A DNA stretch of 25,108 bases from Maribacter sp. (lineage in GTDB: Bacteria > Bacteroidota > Bacteroidia > Flavobacteriales > Flavobacteriaceae): NCBI GenBank assembly GCA_018679695.1, contig JAHHKH010000302.1:1-25108 (forward strand), given 5' to 3'. A program made the position numbers and the translations under genes. The notes below the pieces were generated by a model. The model saw only the letters and a list, made by a program, of their open reading frames with translations. It ran no database searches and was not told the DNA's origin. Numbering within the stretch: the first letter of the stretch is position 1; every line of letters starts with the position of its first letter. Positions 21,825 to 25,108 of this stretch are shown in pieces.

Positions 21825-23661
21825 TAAAATGTATATTAAATGTGGTTCCCTTTCCAACTACACTCGATGTAGTTATTTTACCGTTCATGGCTTCTACTTG
21901 GTTTTTTGTAAGGAATAGGCCTATACCTTTTGCATCGGCATTGTTATGAAATGTTTTGTACATTCCAAATAATTTGTCTCCGTATTTTTTTAAATCTATT
22001 CCAAGACCGTTATCAGTAATACTCAAAATTGTATAACCATTTTCGCGAGTACTGCTTAATTTTATAACGGGGTCCCTTTCAGGCGATTTATACATGATCG
22101 CATTAGTGAAAAAATTCATTAGAATGTTATCTAAATAGGCCGGTATGGCCTTGATCTTAACATCAGCCTCTATTGTGTTTATAACCTTCGCATTATTATT
22201 TTTCAAAAACTCGCTGAGATTTTTTTCTACAGATTTAATATTTTTGGTTAGACTAATGTTTTGTTTCTTAAGATTTACATTAGTGTTAATGACAACAACT
22301 TCATTTAAGTTGTTCAAAGTCTCCAATAAATGATCAGAAGCTTCAACTAACATATTTATTAGATTTTGCTTTTCCTCCTCATCCTTTTCGCTAACCAAAA
22401 ACTCTAATAGCATAGAAAAATTTGCGGTATGGGAGCGAAGATTGTGTGAAACTATATGAGCAAAATTCACTAGTTTTTTATTTTGGAGTGAAGTAACATT
22501 AATTAAATTTCTTAGTTCTTCCTCCTTATTTTTTAAATCGGAGATATCCAGACTAATCCCAACAAGACCTGTGATTTTGCCATTTGCTCCTTTCAAAGGA
22601 ATCTTAGAGGTTAGGAAGGAAGTTTTGGTACCGTCTTTTTTAATGTTAGTGGTTTCTTTTTTGAGCATTGGGATACCATTCTCCATAACCTTGATATCTT
22701 CTTCCCTACCAATCAATGCGTTTTTTTTATTTAAAAAATCAAAATCGGTTTTCCCCAATGCTTCCGATTCGTGCTTGAGCCCTAGAAAATTCAATTCTGA
22801 TTTATTCACCAGTATTTTTCTCGAATCCAAGTCCTTAACAAATACATTCAAAGGCAGACTATCAATTAGCGTTCGCAGGAGCAGTTCATTTTCATTTGTC
22901 TTTCTATTAATGAGTTCCTGTTCATTTATATCTTGAAATGTACCTACTAGGCCAATATATTTGTCATTCTTATAGATAGGTTTACCAGTAGCAATTATCC
23001 ATTTTTCATTACCTTTCGCCGTTACGATCTGCAATTTTTCCTTATATGGGATGCCTTCGTTCATAGCCCTGTAAACTAACATAGATATGGTATTTCTACT
23101 GTAGCCATCTTTATAAAATTCAATACCTGTATCAAGATCGGGAATAAAGTCAGCAGGGACTTCATGTAAATTTTTGGTCATATCACACCACCACAGTGTG
23201 TTTAATTCAGCATCAAATTGCCAACTACCTATATTGGCATTTGATGATTTTTCTTTTAAGAGAAGCTGAAGTCTTTCTGAATTGGGTTCATTGTTTATTT
23301 TTTGATTGATGTTCTCAGTTTGAACGATAACACCAATAATGTTTTCCTTTTCATCATACCAGGGAACATTGGTCCATTCGGTCCATTTTTTAGGACCATC
23401 TTTTTCATTCAGGCATTCCTTGACCCCAATACCAAAATTTCCCTTAAGGCAATCTTTAAGGTCGTTTTTCAGATCTTTACTTATAGTTTGTATAAGATCA
23501 CTGATATTTTCTCCAATTACTTTTCCATTGGTGAATTCAAATTCTTTCACCCACAGGTCAGATGCATAGACAACCTCTAGTTTTTTATTTAAAAAAACAG
23601 TCGCCATTGGCAGCTGTTTTATTAAATAATTATTAGTATCGATATGGGTTCTATTCATCAT
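21811..23661 (-). CDS. Soluble PAS-domain sensor histidine kinase
   Basis: A 616-residue kinase with no transmembrane segment. Three PAS-like domains occupy about residues 12-120, 130-250 and 255-378; the last two end in the DIN/DIS motif typical of PAC segments (FQDINEQELI, SLDISDLKN). The phosphoacceptor is His406 in VSHNLRSH. The ATPase domain has an N box with N516 and N520, a G1 box DNGLGID at 550-556 and a G2 box KGIGLFLTKNQVEAMNG. The signal is unknown; a cytoplasmic PAS array could sense redox, light, oxygen or a small ligand, and I see no clear heme or flavin motif. It overlaps the response regulator gene by 14 nt. ATG ATG at 23661/23658 leaves a one-residue choice of start. Confidence 0.92.
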   Translation of the reverse strand: MMNRTHIDTNNYLIKQLPMATVFLNKKLEVVYASDLWVKEFEFTNGKVIGENISDLIQTISKDLKNDLKDCLKGNFGIGVKECLNEKDGPKKWTEWTNVPWYDEKENIIGVIVQTENINQKINNEPNSERLQLLLKEKSSNANIGSWQFDAELNTLWWCDMTKNLHEVPADFIPDLDTGIEFYKDGYSRNTISMLVYRAMNEGIPYKEKLQIVTAKGNEKWIIATGKPIYKNDKYIGLVGTFQDINEQELINRKTNENELLLRTLIDSLPLNVFVKDLDSRKILVNKSELNFLGLKHESEALGKTDFDFLNKKNALIGREEDIKVMENGIPMLKKETTNIKKDGTKTSFLTSKIPLKGANGKITGLVGISLDISDLKNKEEELRNLINVTSLQNKKLVNFAHIVSHNLRSHTANFSMLLEFLVSEKDEEEKQNLINMLVEASDHLLETLNNLNEVVVINTNVNLKKQNISLTKNIKSVEKNLSEFLKNNNAKVINTIEADVKIKAIPAYLDNILMNFFTNAIMYKSPERDPVIKLSSTRENGYTILSITDNGLGIDLKKYGDKLFGMYKTFHNNADAKGIGLFLTKNQVEAMNGKITTSSVVGKGTTFNIHFNEDN

Positions 23662-23831
23662 TATGATGTAATTTCCTACTAAAATAGATGTATTATATGA
23701 TTTTGATAAAGCTTTGTTGTGAATAGGCCAATACTAGTTGTGATACCTCAATTAAATGGTATTTACATTGTTAACATATAAGTAACTGAAAGGAAAAAAC
23801 CTACAATTGCAAATAAATGAAGGGGTTAAAT

Positions 23832-23860
23832 ATCAATTTTGTATCAGAGGGGAAATTGAT
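23832..23860 (-). terminator. Inverted repeat after coaD, weak terminator candidate
   Basis: ATCAATTT (23832-23839) and AAATTGAT (23853-23860) form an 8-bp stem with a 13-nt loop, 7 nt after the coaD stop. The stem is AT-rich and the minus strand continues ATTTAACC, not a T run. The rest of 23662-23831, between this site and the kinase start, holds no gene or clear promoter that I can see. Confidence 0.35.
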
Positions 23861-23867
23861 GGTTTAA

Positions 23868-24323
23868 TCAGTTGACACGAACGGTATCAGGCACTAAAAT
23901 GGAATAATTGCCACCATTTCTTATAACATCCCTAACAATGGAAGAACTTATATAGGATTTGCCAGAGGAAGTCAAAAGAAAAACAGTCTCGATTTCTGAA
24001 AGTTTTCTGTTGGTATGTGCGATGGCTTTTTCAAACTCAAAATCCCCTGGATTTCTTAAACCCCTGAGGATAAAATTCGCTCCAACTTTTTCACAAAAAT
24101 CAACAGTGAGTCCTTCGTAAGTCAGTACTTTTATCTTAGGTTCGTCAATAAAGGCCTTGGTGATGAACTTTATGCGATCTTCCAGGGTAAACATGTACTT
24201 TTTATCGGCATTTTTGCCAACTGCAATTATTAGCTCATCAAAAAGGGTAATACCCCTCATGATAATATCATGGTGACCCAAGGTAAGTGGGTCAAAGGAT
24301 CCTGGAAATATGGCACGTCTCAT
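23868..24323 (-). CDS. coaD: Phosphopantetheine adenylyltransferase
   Basis: A 151-residue nucleotidyltransferase that joins 4'-phosphopantetheine and ATP to make dephospho-CoA, the penultimate step of coenzyme A synthesis. The N-terminal signature FPGSFDPLTLGHHDII at 6-21 contains the TxGH nucleotide-binding motif. RGLRNPGDFEFE and the C-terminal SGKSYISSSIVRDVI are the substrate-binding and ISSS motifs of the family. Length is usual. The ATG lies 9 nt after the ddl stop, so it is the distal gene of a ddl-coaD unit. Confidence 0.97.
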   Translation of the reverse strand: MRRAIFPGSFDPLTLGHHDIIMRGITLFDELIIAVGKNADKKYMFTLEDRIKFITKAFIDEPKIKVLTYEGLTVDFCEKVGANFILRGLRNPGDFEFEKAIAHTNRKLSEIETVFLLTSSGKSYISSSIVRDVIRNGGNYSILVPDTVRVN

Positions 24324-24332
24324 AGGATAAAG

Positions 24333-25108
24333 TTAATGGTTTTTAGGTAGAACTTCCCTCAAAGCATTTTCAAATAAATCAGAAAGTGATATTCCGGCTA
24401 CGCCTGCCTGTTCTGGCAATATACTTTCAGTGGTCAGGCCGGGAGTGGTATTCATCTCGAGCATATAGGGTTCGTCTTCAACAAATATGAACTCACTTCG
24501 GGAAAAACCCCTCATTTTCAAAATATCATAAGCCCGCTTTGCAATTTCACTTACTTTTTTTGCCTGTTCCGATGATATTCTGGCGGGTGTTATCTCTTGG
24601 GACTTACCCTCGTACTTCGCCTCATAATCAAAAAAATCGTTCTCGGTAACTATTTCCGTTATCGGTAAAACTCTGGTTTCGCCTTTATATTTAATAACAC
24701 CCACAGAAACTTCAATGCCATCTAAATAGCTTTCTATAATGATCTCATTATCTTCCTTATAGGCAACTTCGATAGCAGGTTTCAACTCTTCTTTGGTATA
24801 GACTTTGGATATTCCAAAACTGCTTCCGGCTTTGTTTGCTTTCACAAAACAGGGTAACCCTACTTTTTCAACAATGGCCTTCTCATTTATTTCATCCCCT
24901 AAGTTCAGATAATAAGAGGGCGCCGATTTAATACCATAGGGTTTCAATACACTAAGTAAATCGCGCTTGTTAAAGGTTAAAGCAGCTTGGTAATAATTAC
25001 ACGAAGTCTGGGGAATGCCTAATAATTCAAAATAGGCCTGCATTAGGCCATCTTCACCGGGAGTTCCATGTATCGCATTGAAAATACAATCAAAGGCAAC
25101 AATTTGTT
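24333..25108 (-). CDS. ddl: D-alanine--D-alanine ligase, C-terminal part (runs off the right edge)
   Basis: At least 258 codons are present, and the frame is open to the right edge. The upstream part reads AIHGTPGEDG before an internal Met (25043), the conserved HGxxGEDG of Ddl, so the true start lies outside the window. ATP-grasp features follow: PCFVKANKAGSSFGI, EIIIESYLDGIEVSVG, FIFVEDEPYMLEMNTTPGLT with the Mg-binding Glu and Asn, and a final GISLSDLFENAL. The enzyme makes the D-Ala-D-Ala dipeptide for peptidoglycan. It is followed by coaD after 9 nt. Everything visible is intact. Confidence 0.96.
   Translation of the reverse strand, partial: QIVAFDCIFNAIHGTPGEDGLMQAYFELLGIPQTSCNYYQAALTFNKRDLLSVLKPYGIKSAPSYYLNLGDEINEKAIVEKVGLPCFVKANKAGSSFGISKVYTKEELKPAIEVAYKEDNEIIIESYLDGIEVSVGVIKYKGETRVLPITEIVTENDFFDYEAKYEGKSQEITPARISSEQAKKVSEIAKRAYDILKMRGFSRSEFIFVEDEPYMLEMNTTPGLTTESILPEQAGVAGISLSDLFENALREVLPKNH

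Noticed and set aside
22571..22936. 121-residue plus-strand frame opposite the histidine kinase
   Set aside because: Antisense of PAS-domain sequence with hydrophobic and Ser-rich composition; no independent support.
23662..23831. Small RNA or gene in the gap between the kinase and coaD
   Set aside because: The gap has only short AT-rich stretches, no open frame of note and no exact TAnnTTTG promoter with a terminator, so nothing can be supported.
1..25108. Possible CRISPR array, transposon, prophage, toxin-antitoxin or defence genes
   Set aside because: No regularly spaced direct repeats, no terminal inverted repeats flanking a transposase, and no nuclease, integrase or toxin-like gene. 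Almost all genes are housekeeping or widely kept in Flavobacteriaceae.

Overview
The window is AT-rich and dense in genes, and it reads as chromosomal sequence from a marine-type member of the Bacteroidota, most likely the family Flavobacteriaceae. Three things support this. The gene neighbourhoods are typical of the family: rsfS-ftsH-LUD-cdsA-psd-ACBP, pyrE-SRPBCC beside birA, and lipA beside an ECF sigma factor. Many genes carry a TAnnTTTG box (the Bacteroidota -7 element) 14-25 nt before the start codon. Shine-Dalgarno motifs are almost absent. I see no rRNA, tRNA, CRISPR array, insertion sequence, integrase or prophage gene. No gene-free stretch exceeds about 210 bases.

Layout. 1-2422 (minus): the 5' end of lipA; an ECF sigma factor (TTG start) preceded by a small four-cysteine membrane protein; then a translationally coupled ECF sigma/RskA-type anti-sigma pair ending in a clear terminator. 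2632-4838 (minus): murB overlapping a class I aminotransferase. 4991-6331 (plus): a secreted bilobed aspartyl protease with a PDZ domain, ending in a perfect 32-bp palindromic terminator shared with a convergent DUF1573 gene. 6782-6848: back-to-back promoters for DUF1573 and valS. 6958-14130 (plus): valS, an unrecognised secreted protein, two tandem PPK2 polyphosphate kinases, a sterol desaturase/fatty acid hydroxylase-type membrane protein and a creatininase-family amidohydrolase.

14145-18920 (minus) is one tight unit: rsfS, ftsH, a LUD-domain protein, cdsA, psd and an acyl-CoA-binding protein. It joins ribosome silencing and membrane proteolysis to phosphatidylethanolamine synthesis. birA (plus) abuts an SRPBCC protein (minus) with no spacer; that protein lies downstream of pyrE, which diverges from a NUDIX hydrolase with start codons only 7 nt (or -2 nt) apart. 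21417-23661 (minus) is a soluble triple-PAS histidine kinase overlapping a single-domain response regulator. 23868-25108 (minus) is coaD after ddl, which runs off the right edge.

Most of the window is housekeeping. I found no clearly novel defence or mobile system. The points most worth a second look are the Cys4 membrane protein/ECF pair, the pyrE/NUDIX start-codon arrangement, the rsfS-to-ACBP unit, the tandem PPK2 genes, the unknown secreted protein and several precise inverted repeats.
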